Assembly (NCBI RefSeq): GCF_003946395.1
Contig: NZ_RHNZ01000005.1
Span: forward strand, 1-64,000
DNA length: 64,000 nucleotides
Origin: Levilactobacillus fuyuanensis
Lineage (GTDB): Bacteria; Bacillota; Bacilli; Lactobacillales; Lactobacillaceae
Direction: 5' to 3'
The notes beneath the pieces were generated by a model. That model was not told where the DNA came from. It saw only the letters and a list, made by a program, of their open reading frames with translations, and did not search any database. Position numbers and translations under genes: made by a program. Below are positions 16,057-24,912 of this stretch, piece by piece; within the stretch, counting starts at the first letter, position 1, and every line of letters starts with the position of its first letter.

Positions 16057-18552
16057 ATGAAGTTAAGCAGCAAGATTCAATCCGTGGAAAACTGCGGCGA
16101 CTATTTGGCCATCAAGACCAATGGCGCCCAGTTCCAAGTTTACCTGCTGGATAACGATATTATCCGGATGCGGGGGACTTTCAAGGATGAATTTGCTCCA
16201 GAAGCGTCATATGCTCTAGTCAAGACTGCGTGGGCAGATAAGACGGATGATTTAATGGCGGGTGAACGGCAACGTGTTAAGCCGCTGCCACTCGATCTCA
16301 AGGAAGACGCGGACAGCTACTCAGTCTCAACGGCGAACTTAACCTTGAAGATCAACCGGAATCCGTTTGGGTTCGAGGTTCTTGATAAGGCGGGTAACGT
16401 GTTACATAAAGATTTGCCAAAGCGTTCCTTCCTACAAGATGATTTGGGCCGGTCGTACCATTACAGTACGATGGGTGACCACAACTTCTTCTACGGATTT
16501 GGTGAAAAATCTGGGGAACTCAATAAGTTTAAGCGTCGGATGCGGATGCACAACACGGATTCTTTAGGGTGGAATGCCTCTAAATCCGATCCCCTCTACA
16601 AGATGATTCCGTTCTATATCGATTTCGATAGTGAAATGGACATCGCTTCGGGGCTCTATTACAACAATTCTAATGACTCCACGTTCGATATGGACAGCGA
16701 GCACAGTAACTACTGGCACCGTTACAGCTATTTTGAATGTGACGGTGGCGACCTGGATGTCTTCTTTATTGCCGGACCAACCATTAAAGACGTGGTTAAA
16801 CACTACACGGACTTAACCGGGAAGACGGCGATGATGCCTAAAGCTTCGCTAGGTTACATGGGGTCAACCATGTACTACACGGAACTGGATAAGGACGCCG
16901 ACCAAGCGATCTTAGACTTTGTCGACACCTGCAAGAAGAACGATATTCCTTGTGACGGCTTCTTCATGTCATCCGGCTACACGACCGGTGATGATGGCAA
17001 ACGGTACGTCTTCAACTGGAACAAGGATCGTTTCCCTAATCCGCAAGACTTTGTGGATAAGCTGAAGGAAAAGGGTGTCTTACTGGCACCAAACGTTAAA
17101 CCAGGGATGTTAGTCACCCATCCATTTGCCAAGGACTTTGCCGACGCTGACGCCTACATCAAGACGCCGGATGGCAAGGCCGACCAGGAAGACCAATACT
17201 GGGGTGGCGCAGCGCACTTCGTTGACTTCACCAGTGAAAGTGGCCGGGCAACGTGGTCGAAATTTATGACGAAACAGCTGTTATCGTTGGGGATCACTAG
17301 TATCTGGAACGATAACAACGAGTATGAAATTAATGAAACCGCCGCCAAAGTTGATGCGGATGGCGTTCACGCAACCATTGGTGAAGTAAAGCCAATCATG
17401 CCAACGATGATGGCCAAGACGGCGCAAAAGGCAATCGCCGATTATGACCCTAATGTGCGGCCATATCTGATCAACCGAGCCGGTTTTGCCGGGATTCAAC
17501 GGTATGCGCAGACCTGGGCCGGTGATAACCGGACGAGTTGGACAAACGTGAAGTACAACATCCCAACGATCTTAGGAATGGGACTCTCCGGGGTCGCCAA
17601 CCAAGGATGTGATATTGGTGGGTTCGATGGCCCAGCGCCAGAACCAGAGCTGTTCGTCCGGTGGGTTCAAAACGGAATCTTCCAGCCACGGTTCTCAATT
17701 CACTCCTCGAATGATGACAACACGGTCACGGAACCATGGATGTACCCGAGCTACACCAAGTACATTCGCGATGCCATTCAGTTGCGTTACCAATTGATTC
17801 CTTACTTCTACTCACTGTTGCATGAAGCATCAGTGTCAGGGGCACCAATCATGCGGCCACTGGTTTACGAATTCCAAAATGATCCGAAGACTTTCGAAGA
17901 AAGCTTTGAGTTCATGTTGGGGTCATCATTACTGGTTGCAAACGTGGTTGATAAGGGTCAAACGACCAAGGAAGTATACCTACCAAAAGGTGCCGATTGG
18001 TATGATTTAACGACTTATCACTACTACAATGGGGGTCAAACCATCGAAGTTCCCGTCGACCTTGGGAGTATTCCAATGTTCTTGCGGACCGGGAGTATTA
18101 TTCCTGAAAGCAAGGGCCTCATGAATATTCACAACGATACGGTAGAGAACTTGGATGTCTTAGTTGAGCCAACAACGGCGAGCGACTTCCAGTTGTATGA
18201 AGATGATGGGAAGACGATGAGCTACAAGCAAGGGGAATTCTTGACCACTGATATTTCGGTTAAGCCAAGTAAGCACCAAACGTTAATTAACTTGCATAAG
18301 CAAGGAACTTACGATTCCAAGCTGAAGAGTTACACGTTCCGTGTTTGTTGCCCAGACATTGCCCCATTAACGATTGAACTTCAAGGCAAACCGTTGGCGC
18401 AATTCCTTAAGTTTGACAAGTTCAATGCCGCCACTGAAGGCTGGTTCTTCGATGGCGAAAAGCGTCAAGTTATCATTAAATTTAATAATGTAAGCGATTC
18501 AGACATTGAGCTGAGTATTGAGTCTAGTGTAAAGGACTTAATCTCAATCTAA
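16057..18552 (+). CDS. Glycoside hydrolase family 31 protein (alpha-glucosidase/alpha-xylosidase type)
   Basis: An 831-residue cytoplasmic GH31 enzyme; no signal peptide is seen. The (beta/alpha)8 barrel holds the likely nucleophile Asp419 in SIWNDNNEYEI and the likely acid/base Asp490 in WAGDNRTSWTN. A C-terminal beta domain (about residues 640-831) follows. The start at 16057 is eight bases after AAGGAG. It heads an operon with a GPH symporter and uxaC, so it probably releases a uronate or a sugar next to one from an imported oligosaccharide. Substrate cannot be fixed: the nucleophile motif has Asn-Asn-Glu rather than the Met-Asn-Glu of common alpha-glucosidases or the Phe-Gly-Glu of YicI-type alpha-xylosidases. 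Confidence 0.85.
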   Translation: MKLSSKIQSVENCGDYLAIKTNGAQFQVYLLDNDIIRMRGTFKDEFAPEASYALVKTAWADKTDDLMAGERQRVKPLPLDLKEDADSYSVSTANLTLKINRNPFGFEVLDKAGNVLHKDLPKRSFLQDDLGRSYHYSTMGDHNFFYGFGEKSGELNKFKRRMRMHNTDSLGWNASKSDPLYKMIPFYIDFDSEMDIASGLYYNNSNDSTFDMDSEHSNYWHRYSYFECDGGDLDVFFIAGPTIKDVVKHYTDLTGKTAMMPKASLGYMGSTMYYTELDKDADQAILDFVDTCKKNDIPCDGFFMSSGYTTGDDGKRYVFNWNKDRFPNPQDFVDKLKEKGVLLAPNVKPGMLVTHPFAKDFADADAYIKTPDGKADQEDQYWGGAAHFVDFTSESGRATWSKFMTKQLLSLGITSIWNDNNEYEINETAAKVDADGVHATIGEVKPIMPTMMAKTAQKAIADYDPNVRPYLINRAGFAGIQRYAQTWAGDNRTSWTNVKYNIPTILGMGLSGVANQGCDIGGFDGPAPEPELFVRWVQNGIFQPRFSIHSSNDDNTVTEPWMYPSYTKYIRDAIQLRYQLIPYFYSLLHEASVSGAPIMRPLVYEFQNDPKTFEESFEFMLGSSLLVANVVDKGQTTKEVYLPKGADWYDLTTYHYYNGGQTIEVPVDLGSIPMFLRTGSIIPESKGLMNIHNDTVENLDVLVEPTTASDFQLYEDDGKTMSYKQGEFLTTDISVKPSKHQTLINLHKQGTYDSKLKSYTFRVCCPDIAPLTIELQGKPLAQFLKFDKFNAATEGWFFDGEKRQVIIKFNNVSDSDIELSIESSVKDLISI

Positions 18553-18618
18553 TAATTTGCTAAATTTGCGGAATCTCACTTTAAAAATTATCTAGGCAAT
18601 TCGCCGGAGGTTGGAAAA

Positions 18619-20016
18619 ATGGATACACAAAAAACAAGTATTGATCGTTCAAAGCCGTTTGGTTGGGCTGACCGTTTTGGTTACGCTCTTGGGGATGTTG
18701 GGAACAACTTCTCATTCGCTGTTGTGAATACCTTCTTGATGATCTTCTACACCAACGTGTTGGGATTGTCAGGGGTGACCGTGGGACTCTTGTTCCTGAT
18801 TGCCCGGTTTATTGATGCCATTGCTGATATCACTGTTGGTCGGTTGGTCGATAGTAGTAAGCTCCACAAGAGTGGTCGATTCATTCCGTGGATTGCCCGC
18901 TTCAAGTACCCACTACTCATCGCGACCATCTTGGTTTTTGTGCCATTCGTTAAAGATTTGGCGTTTCCAATCAAGATAACTTATGTCTTTATCACTTACT
19001 TACTCTGGGGGATTTTCTACTCCACGGTTAACATTCCTTATGGCTCCATGGCGTCCGCGTTAAGCGATTCGCCCAATGACAAGACCTCCCTGTCCACTTG
19101 GCGGAGTTTAGGGTCGGCAACGGGGAGTGCCATCGTCAGTTTCGTTGTGCCAATCTTCATGTACGTTGGCGCTACGCAAAGAATTGACGGTGTGCGTTTC
19201 TGGTTAGTCGCCTCCGTCATGGCAATCTTAGGGTTTGGCTGTTACATCCTGACCAGTAAGCTGCCAACGGAACGGGTGCGGACCCAACGAAGCGAGTCGG
19301 TGCCACTGGGAACGGTCATGAAGGATATGTTTACGGACCGCGCCTTAGTTATCCTGGTTGTCTTAGATATCATTCTGGTCATCAATCAGAACCTGTCCGG
19401 GACCAACATTTCTTACCTGTTTAACGACTACTTTAAGAACAGTAGTGCCATGTCGATCGCGTTGATTTTCAACTTTGCGACGGTGCTGTTGCTTGCGCCA
19501 TTCGCCCAATACTTTACGAAGAAGTTTGGCCGTAAGGAAGTAACGGTAGTTTCTCTGTTCTTTGCCAGCATCGTGTACGGTGCCTTGGTCTTTATCCACA
19601 CCAGTAGTGCCATGGTTTACCTGGTCTTCCTGTTCTTCGGGAGCTTGGGGGCAGCGATGTTTAACCTGATGGTCTGGGCCTTCATCACCGATGTTATCGA
19701 TAACCAACAGGTCACGACCGGGATTCGTGAAGACGGGACGATCTATGGGGTGAATTCCTTCGCTCGGAAAGTCGCCCAAGCCTTAGGTGGAAGTTTCGGG
19801 GCCTTCATGTTGACCATGATCGGCTACGTTTCCTCCACGTCTGGTGGGGCCGAACAATCCCAGCAAGTTATTGACCGCATCTACTACTTGGCATCAGGGA
19901 TTCCAGCTGTCTGCTGTGGGCTGGCCGCAATCGTGATGCTGTTCTTCTACCCACTGAACAAGAAGCGGGTTGAAAGTAACGCGGCAATTTTACGGGAAAA
20001 GAATGCTAAGAATTAA
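18619..20016 (+). CDS. GPH-family sugar:cation symporter (MelB-like)
   Basis: A 465-residue transporter with about twelve transmembrane helices. The N-terminal DRFGYALGDVGNNF and DAIADITVGRLVDSS, the IPYGSMASALSDS loop and the GIREDGTIYGV loop are typical of the glycoside-pentoside-hexuronide symporters (MelB, UidB, XynB). It lies 66 bases after the GH31 gene with a GGAGG site and is followed by uxaC, so it probably imports a uronic-acid-containing oligosaccharide or glycoside that the GH31 enzyme cleaves. The cation and the exact substrate are unknown. Compared with the second GPH gene at 28375 it is clearly diverged, which suggests different substrates. Confidence 0.9.
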   Translation: MDTQKTSIDRSKPFGWADRFGYALGDVGNNFSFAVVNTFLMIFYTNVLGLSGVTVGLLFLIARFIDAIADITVGRLVDSSKLHKSGRFIPWIARFKYPLLIATILVFVPFVKDLAFPIKITYVFITYLLWGIFYSTVNIPYGSMASALSDSPNDKTSLSTWRSLGSATGSAIVSFVVPIFMYVGATQRIDGVRFWLVASVMAILGFGCYILTSKLPTERVRTQRSESVPLGTVMKDMFTDRALVILVVLDIILVINQNLSGTNISYLFNDYFKNSSAMSIALIFNFATVLLLAPFAQYFTKKFGRKEVTVVSLFFASIVYGALVFIHTSSAMVYLVFLFFGSLGAAMFNLMVWAFITDVIDNQQVTTGIREDGTIYGVNSFARKVAQALGGSFGAFMLTMIGYVSSTSGGAEQSQQVIDRIYYLASGIPAVCCGLAAIVMLFFYPLNKKRVESNAAILREKNAKN

Positions 20017-20098
20017 CGTTTCTCAATGACTACAAGAGAACAATTGTAATCAGAAGTAATGACCAATAATTTTAAAAAAATTAAAGGAGACTTTTGAA

Positions 20099-21529
20099 AT
20101 GGCTTTATTGAACGAAGACTTTTTACTCACTAATGAACCAGCTAAGAAATTATTCCACGAACACGCAGAAAAGATGCCAATCATTGACTATCACTGTCAT
20201 CTAGACCCTAAGGATATCTACGAAAACAAGAACTATCCTAACATTACGCGAATCTGGCTGAACGATGGCAACGCCGGTGACCACTACAAGTGGCGTCTGG
20301 AACGGGCTAACGGTGTTCCCGAAGAATTGATCACTGGTGACGGTGACGAATACCAGAAGTTCTTGGCTTGGGCTAAGACAATCGACCGGGCTATTGGGAA
20401 CCCACTCTACGAATGGACCCACCTGGAACTGAAGCGCTTCTTCGGTATCGACGAAGTCTTCAACGAGAAGAGTGCGCCAGCCATCTGGAAGAAGGCCAAC
20501 GCCTTACTCCAAACCGATGACTTCAAGCCACGGAGCTTGATCAGAAACGCCAACGTTAAGGTTGTTTGCACGACGGATGACCCCGCTTCTGACTTGCACT
20601 ACCACAAGCTGTTAAAGGCTGAAGAAAAGGAAAATGGCTTCAAGGTCTTACCAGCAATGCGGCCAGACAACTTAGTTCGTATCAACCAAGGTAACTTTGG
20701 CGAATACATGGACAAGTTGAGCGACGTCTCTGGCGTTCAAATCAGTGACTTGGCTTCCTTGACTAAGGCTCTGGAACAACGCTTTACCTTCTTCGCCTCA
20801 ATGGGTGGACGCCTGTCTGACCATGGTCTGAACACGTACCACTATGCCGAAGCAACCGATGACGAATTCAACGCCATCATGGCTAAGGCGCGCAAGGACA
20901 ACTCACAACTGACTGATGACGAAATCAACAAGTACCAAACGAAGTTGTTGAAGGTCTTGATGCGCTTGAACCAAAAGTTTGGCTGGACGATGCAATACCA
21001 CATGAATGTCCTGCGTAACGCCAACGGCCCAATGTTCCGTAAGTTAGGTGCCGATACTGGCTGGGACTCCATGGGTTCACAACCAGGTATCGCCGGTGAA
21101 ATGATGAAGTTGATGAGTGCAATGTCCGAAGAAGACGGCATTCCTAAGACAATCTTCTACTCCACGAACCCTAACGACTGGATGGAATTGGCTACTGGGA
21201 TGCAAAGCTTCCAAGGCGACGGCGTTCAAAAGCTACAATTGGGCTGTGCATGGTGGTTCAACGATACCCGTGATGGGATGCATGATCAATTGAACATCTT
21301 GGCCCAACAAAGCTTATTGCCAAACTTCGTGGGGATGCTGACCGATTCTCGGAGCTTCCTGTCTTACACGCGACACGAATACTTCCGTCGGGTACTCTGC
21401 AACCTAATCGGCGAATGGGTCACGACTGGTCAAGTACCAGAAGACTACGATTACCTGGGTAAGATTGTTGAAGACATCTCTTACAACAACGCCCACGACT
21501 ACTTTGGTTTCTTCGACAAGAAGGACTAG
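20099..21529 (+). CDS. uxaC: Glucuronate/galacturonate isomerase, copy 1
   Basis: A 476-residue uronate isomerase of the amidohydrolase superfamily. It converts D-glucuronate to D-fructuronate and D-galacturonate to D-tagaturonate. The metal motif is [12 protein letters not shown] at about residues 24-35. Other conserved parts are [11 protein letters not shown] and [19 protein letters not shown] near the C-terminus. AAAGGAG precedes the ATG. It is last in the GH31-GPH-uxaC operon and ends in a strong terminator. A second copy at 31568 is similar along its whole length; the two differ mainly in the middle and the C-terminal tail. This copy is likely tied to uptake of oligosaccharides. Confidence 0.95.
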   Translation: MALLNEDFLLTNEPAKKLFHEHAEKMPIIDYHCHLDPKDIYENKNYPNITRIWLNDGNAGDHYKWRLERANGVPEELITGDGDEYQKFLAWAKTIDRAIGNPLYEWTHLELKRFFGIDEVFNEKSAPAIWKKANALLQTDDFKPRSLIRNANVKVVCTTDDPASDLHYHKLLKAEEKENGFKVLPAMRPDNLVRINQGNFGEYMDKLSDVSGVQISDLASLTKALEQRFTFFASMGGRLSDHGLNTYHYAEATDDEFNAIMAKARKDNSQLTDDEINKYQTKLLKVLMRLNQKFGWTMQYHMNVLRNANGPMFRKLGADTGWDSMGSQPGIAGEMMKLMSAMSEEDGIPKTIFYSTNPNDWMELATGMQSFQGDGVQKLQLGCAWWFNDTRDGMHDQLNILAQQSLLPNFVGMLTDSRSFLSYTRHEYFRRVLCNLIGEWVTTGQVPEDYDYLGKIVEDISYNNAHDYFGFFDKKD

Positions 21530-21556
21530 GGTTAACTGAATAAAAATAATTTTATA

Positions 21557-21600
21557 AACGTGATGTACCCTCCTTTTGGGAGGTGCACCACGTTTTTTTG
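21557..21600 (+). terminator. Terminator of the GH31-GPH-uxaC operon
   Basis: A long stem (AACGTG / CACGTT outer, ACCCTCC / GGAGGT inner) is followed by TTTTTTTG. Confidence 0.9.
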
Positions 21601-21628
21601 TTTCTGAAAACGTTGTGGTGATGAGCTG

Positions 21629-21662
21629 AAATACCGAACAATGAAAAAATAGTTCGGTATTT
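21629..21662. repeat. Perfect inverted repeat, 11-base arms
   Basis: AAATACCGAAC and GTTCGGTATTT are separated by a 12-base A-rich loop. No T-run follows, so it may be an operator or an RNA stem rather than a terminator. The remaining gap up to the aquaporin gene holds no gene. Confidence 0.55.
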
Positions 21663-21813
21663 ACAGTTTTTGACCAAGTGACTGGCGTAATTAATGGCTA
21701 ATTTTAGAATAAATTTTCAATTATAGCTCGAAATCATGAAAATATTGCTGAAAGCAGGCTGCGATAGGGGTATGATATTAATGCTGCTGTTTTCTAAGCG
21801 TTGATTGCATTGG

Positions 21814-21829
21814 GAATAAACGTGAACAT
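21814..21829. promoter_or_regulatory. Half-conserved LacI-type site before the aquaporin gene
   Basis: GAATAAACGTGAACAT keeps one arm of the 16-base palindrome (ACGTGAACAT) and matches about 12 of 16 positions. It would link the channel gene to the LacI regulon; weak on its own. Confidence 0.35.
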
Positions 21830-21876
21830 TTACGGCAGGTATAGAAGAGAAAATATTATTAGTGAGGTATGAATTC

Positions 21877-22596
21877 ATGCATTATTCTTTATTCGTTCGG
21901 TGTATGGCCGAATTGATCGGGACAGCCGTCATGGTGGCCCTGGGTAACGGGTCGGTTGCCAACGTTGAGTTGAAGGGCACCAAAGGGTATCATGGTGGCT
22001 GGATTTTAATCGGGTTCGGGTATGGCATCGGGGTGATGATTCCAGCCTTGATGTTTGCCACGATTTCGGGCGCACAGATCAATCCAGCCATGACGGTAGC
22101 CATGGCCGTGACCGGAAGCTTCCCCTGGCAAGAGGTCGTGCCGTACATCTTGGCACAGACGGTAGGGGCAATCATTGGTCAGTTGGTCATTGTACTGGCT
22201 TATAAGCCATACTACGACCGGACAACGGACACGGAGGCTATCCTGGGAACGTTCTCCACCATTGACGCCGCTAATAGCCAATTGAACGGGTTTATTAACG
22301 AATTTGTGGGAACGTTCTTGCTGGTACTGGGCGCTGTTAGTATGACGGTCGACAAGATCGATCCCCGTGCCGATTTTATTGGGTTAGGATTCTTAGTGAT
22401 GTGTTTGGTCATTTCCTTCGGGGGACCAACTGGACCTGCGCTGAACCCAGCCAGAGATATCGGACCACGACTGCTTCATGCCGTTTGGCCATTTCCACAT
22501 AAGGGGAGTTCCCAATTTAACTATAGTTGGGTGCCAATCGTTGCCCCAACTGCCGGCGCAATTGCCGCAGCAGTGTTGTATAAACTAGTGTTTTAA
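21877..22596 (+). CDS. MIP-family channel, glycerol-facilitator type
   Basis: A 239-residue aquaporin-family channel with six helices and two pore loops: SGAQINPAMTVA and GPALNPARDIGPR. The Asp directly after NPAR is the mark of glyceroporins as opposed to water channels. In lactic acid bacteria such channels also pass lactic acid and dihydroxyacetone. The start at 21877 follows GTGAGGT by eight bases. It sits alone between the uxaC terminator and its own terminator, so it is monocistronic, but it lies within the uronate island and has a possible LacI half-site upstream. Its job there is unclear; release of small neutral acids or polyols is a guess. Confidence 0.9.
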   Translation: MHYSLFVRCMAELIGTAVMVALGNGSVANVELKGTKGYHGGWILIGFGYGIGVMIPALMFATISGAQINPAMTVAMAVTGSFPWQEVVPYILAQTVGAIIGQLVIVLAYKPYYDRTTDTEAILGTFSTIDAANSQLNGFINEFVGTFLLVLGAVSMTVDKIDPRADFIGLGFLVMCLVISFGGPTGPALNPARDIGPRLLHAVWPFPHKGSSQFNYSWVPIVAPTAGAIAAAVLYKLVF

Positions 22597-22617
22597 TTGC
22601 ATAAATGCTTAAAAATG

Positions 22618-22651
22618 GATGCCTTCATGCAGAGTATGAGGGCATTTTTTT
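22618..22651 (+). terminator. Terminator of the aquaporin gene
   Basis: ATGCCTTCAT pairs with ATGAGGGCAT around a short loop and runs into TTTTTTT. Confidence 0.85.
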
Positions 22652-22789
22652 AGTCGTGATTCGAGGGTGTTGCGCAAAAGTAATCGAATTGTTTAGTAGT
22701 CTTTAACTGATTTAGGTAAGTGAACTGAAACATTAAGATGTTAGTAAAATCGGCTCAATTAAATATTTTTTACTAAATGTACATTAAAA

Positions 22790-22803
22790 TGAAAGCGTAT
22801 TCT
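22790..22803 (+). promoter_or_regulatory. Putative cre site upstream of gntR
   Basis: TGAAAGCGTATTCT matches 12 of 14 cre positions, about 130 bases before the gntR start. Confidence 0.4.
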
Positions 22804-22887
22804 ACGGACGAGTCAATCGTTTTACCTAGATATTTCGGGGAAGTGGCCAGCTAAAAAGCAAGAGAAATGCGAGTGAACCTGTGTTAA

Positions 22888-22901
22888 ACTAATATACAAG
22901 T
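22888..22901. promoter_or_regulatory. Putative autoregulatory GntR operator
   Basis: ACTAATATACAAGT is the reverse form of the 14-mer found at 8378, 14580 and 15960. It lies 32 bases before the gntR start codon, close to the likely -10 region, and suggests autoregulation. Confidence 0.6.
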
Positions 22902-22933
22902 AAATGAGAGGTAAGCAAGGAGGTGTAGTTGAG

Positions 22934-23638
22934 ATGCAACAAATGACGAAGAATATGCGGAATGAGGCGTACTCTGAGCTTCGCTATCGGATTATGCATA
23001 ATAAGTTTATTCCCGGCCAGAAAATCTCTGAGAAGACGATTTCTGAGGAGTTAGGAATTGGCCGGACGCCGGTGCGGGAAGCTATTATTCGAATCGAACG
23101 GGATGGCTTGATTGATGTGATTCCGCAAAGTGGGACGTATATTTCCCAGATCGATATGGAAAAAGCTAAAGATGCACGTTTCGTGCGGCAGAACGTTGAA
23201 GTTGAAATCATGCTGGAAGCTACAGCAAAGATGACGGACGCGGCGTATCGGGAACAGAAGGTAAACTTGCGTGAACAGGCGGTTGCAATTCAGAAGGAGG
23301 ATCCGGATACCTTCTTTGATCTCGATGAGGCCTTCCACCGTCAGTTTTATATGATTGCCGATCGCGATAATATTTGGGATTGGTTACAGACGGTCAATAT
23401 GCAATTGAACCGGTTCCGGTGGATTCGCTTGAAGGTCAACGGCCTGAATTGGCAAACGATTTTACAGCAGCATGAAAGCTTACTGGATGTTGTGTATCGC
23501 CGGGATTTAGAGGATGTACGCTTCCAGACCACGGCCCACTTACGGCTGATGTTACAGGAACGTAAGTACTTGCTGGATAAGTTCCCGGGGTACTTTATGA
23601 ACGTTAGTCCGAGTGATAAAACAGACCTGGATATTTAA
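22934..23638 (+). CDS. FadR-type GntR regulator of the uronate island (UxuR/ExuR-like)
   Basis: A 234-residue regulator. The N-terminal winged helix contains KISEKTISEELGIGRTPVREAI (quoted in parts: KISEKTISEELG, then IGRTPVREAI) at about residues 30-52. The C-terminal helical FCD domain (about 90-215) contains DLDEAFHRQFYMIAD with its metal-binding pattern. FadR-type GntR proteins with FCD domains bind carboxylic acid ligands, and E. coli UxuR and ExuR belong here; a uronate ligand is therefore likely. The start at 22934 is eight bases after AAGGAGGTG. The 14-mer operator repeated in front of this gene and of uxuB, gnd and the GH31 operon is its probable target. Confidence 0.85.
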   Translation: MQQMTKNMRNEAYSELRYRIMHNKFIPGQKISEKTISEELGIGRTPVREAIIRIERDGLIDVIPQSGTYISQIDMEKAKDARFVRQNVEVEIMLEATAKMTDAAYREQKVNLREQAVAIQKEDPDTFFDLDEAFHRQFYMIADRDNIWDWLQTVNMQLNRFRWIRLKVNGLNWQTILQQHESLLDVVYRRDLEDVRFQTTAHLRLMLQERKYLLDKFPGYFMNVSPSDKTDLDI

Positions 23639-23646
23639 ATCATAGA

Positions 23647-23692
23647 GTCGTTGGCATTGATGAGTACGTTCATCAGTGCCGACGACTTTTTT
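23647..23692 (+). terminator. Terminator of gntR
   Basis: A 17-base stem (GTCG..GGCA..TGATGA with TCATCA..TGCC..CGAC) followed by TTTTTT. Confidence 0.92.
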
Positions 23693-23739
23693 GGCGCCAT
23701 GGGATAGGGGCGTGACTGGAAAAAGGTCATTGAATTTAT

Positions 23740-23781
23740 TATAATGAACACGTTAACATTTATTGATGAATACGTTTACAA
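23740..23781 (+). promoter_or_regulatory. kduI promoter region with tandem LacI-type operators
   Basis: A perfect -10 box TATAAT (23740-23745) overlaps ATGAACACGTTAACAT (23744-23759), a 14/16 match to the site at 8154. A weaker copy, ATGAATACGTTTACAA, lies at 23766-23781, 22 bases on. No strong -35 box is seen. The rest of the roughly 250-base leader up to the start codon shows no gene. Confidence 0.6.
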
Positions 23782-24037
23782 CCCAATGAGCATGCATGTT
23801 CCATAAACGCGATGGTTAAAGGGCTGACTGGACTTTCAACAGGCTTCATTTCCTTGTTCAAACGTGAAAGTTATTACAAGCCGGCTATGATTAGGTTTAT
23901 CAGCCGTCTCAGCCGGTGATATATGAAGGGGAATTTTCCCTGGCATGTGCTAAACTGGTAGCTGGGAACGTAAGACATACAGATTGAGAGAAACGGGTTC
24001 ATTAGTAGATTAATAAATTACATATGGAGGTAATACC

Positions 24038-24883
24038 ATGGCATTCAACATGACCACGCAGTACGCACACAGTCCTGAGGATATTGACCATTACAATACG
24101 GATCAGATGCGCGAACAATTCTTAATGGAAAAGATTTTTAGTCCGGACGATATTTTATTGACTTACACCTACAATGACCGGATGATCTTTGGTGGGGTAA
24201 CGCCCGTGCATGCACCATTGGAAATTAAGCTGGATAAGGAGCTTGGTGTGAAGTTCTTCTTGGAACGCCGCGAATTAGGCTTTATCAACATCGGGGGTGC
24301 CGGGACAGTCACGATTGATGGCGATGAGAGTGCGATTGCACCGCATGATGGCTTCTACATCGGTATGGGGACGCAACATGTGGTCTTCAATTCCATCGAT
24401 CCTGCCAATCCTGCTAAGTTCTACGTCGTTTCGACGCCAGCGCACAAGACCTACCCCAATAAGAAGCTGGTCTATAAGGACGCGATTGCCATGCCTAAGG
24501 GTGATCAAGAACATATGAACAAGCGGGTCATTCACAAGTATATTGACGCCTCAACCATGCAGACGTGTCAGCTGCAGATGGGCTACACCGTCTTGGAACC
24601 AGGTAATTCCTGGAACACCATGCCAGCGCACACCCACGCACGGCGGATGGAAACGTATCTGTATTGCGAATTTGGCGCCGCTGATACTCGGGTTTCTCAC
24701 TTTATGGGGACTCCAGAAAACACCAAGCATATCTGGATGAAGCAGGACCAAGCCGTTGTGAACCCAAGCTACTCCATTCACTGTGGGGTCGGGACAACGA
24801 ACTACGCTTTCATCTGGGCAATGTGTGGTGAAAACCAGACCTACGATGACATGGATCAAGTTGCCATGGGTGATCTGCGTTAA
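24038..24883 (+). CDS. kduI: 5-keto-4-deoxyuronate isomerase
   Basis: A 281-residue KduI-family cupin that isomerises 4-deoxy-L-threo-5-hexosulose uronate to 3-deoxy-D-glycero-2,5-hexodiulosonate. The zinc-site histidines are visible in MPAHTHARRMETYLY (about residues 195-209) and SIHCGVGT (about 248-255). GGAGGTAAT precedes the ATG. It heads the kduI-uxuA-kdgK operon. KduI normally acts on unsaturated uronates from pectin or glycosaminoglycan lyases, followed by KduD. No lyase or clear kduD is present in this window, so either kduD lies elsewhere or the enzyme has another isomerase role in uronate breakdown. Confidence 0.93.
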   Translation: MAFNMTTQYAHSPEDIDHYNTDQMREQFLMEKIFSPDDILLTYTYNDRMIFGGVTPVHAPLEIKLDKELGVKFFLERRELGFINIGGAGTVTIDGDESAIAPHDGFYIGMGTQHVVFNSIDPANPAKFYVVSTPAHKTYPNKKLVYKDAIAMPKGDQEHMNKRVIHKYIDASTMQTCQLQMGYTVLEPGNSWNTMPAHTHARRMETYLYCEFGAADTRVSHFMGTPENTKHIWMKQDQAVVNPSYSIHCGVGTTNYAFIWAMCGENQTYDDMDQVAMGDLR

Positions 24884-24912
24884 TTACCGCAATTAAAAGG
24901 AGAGACTAAGAG

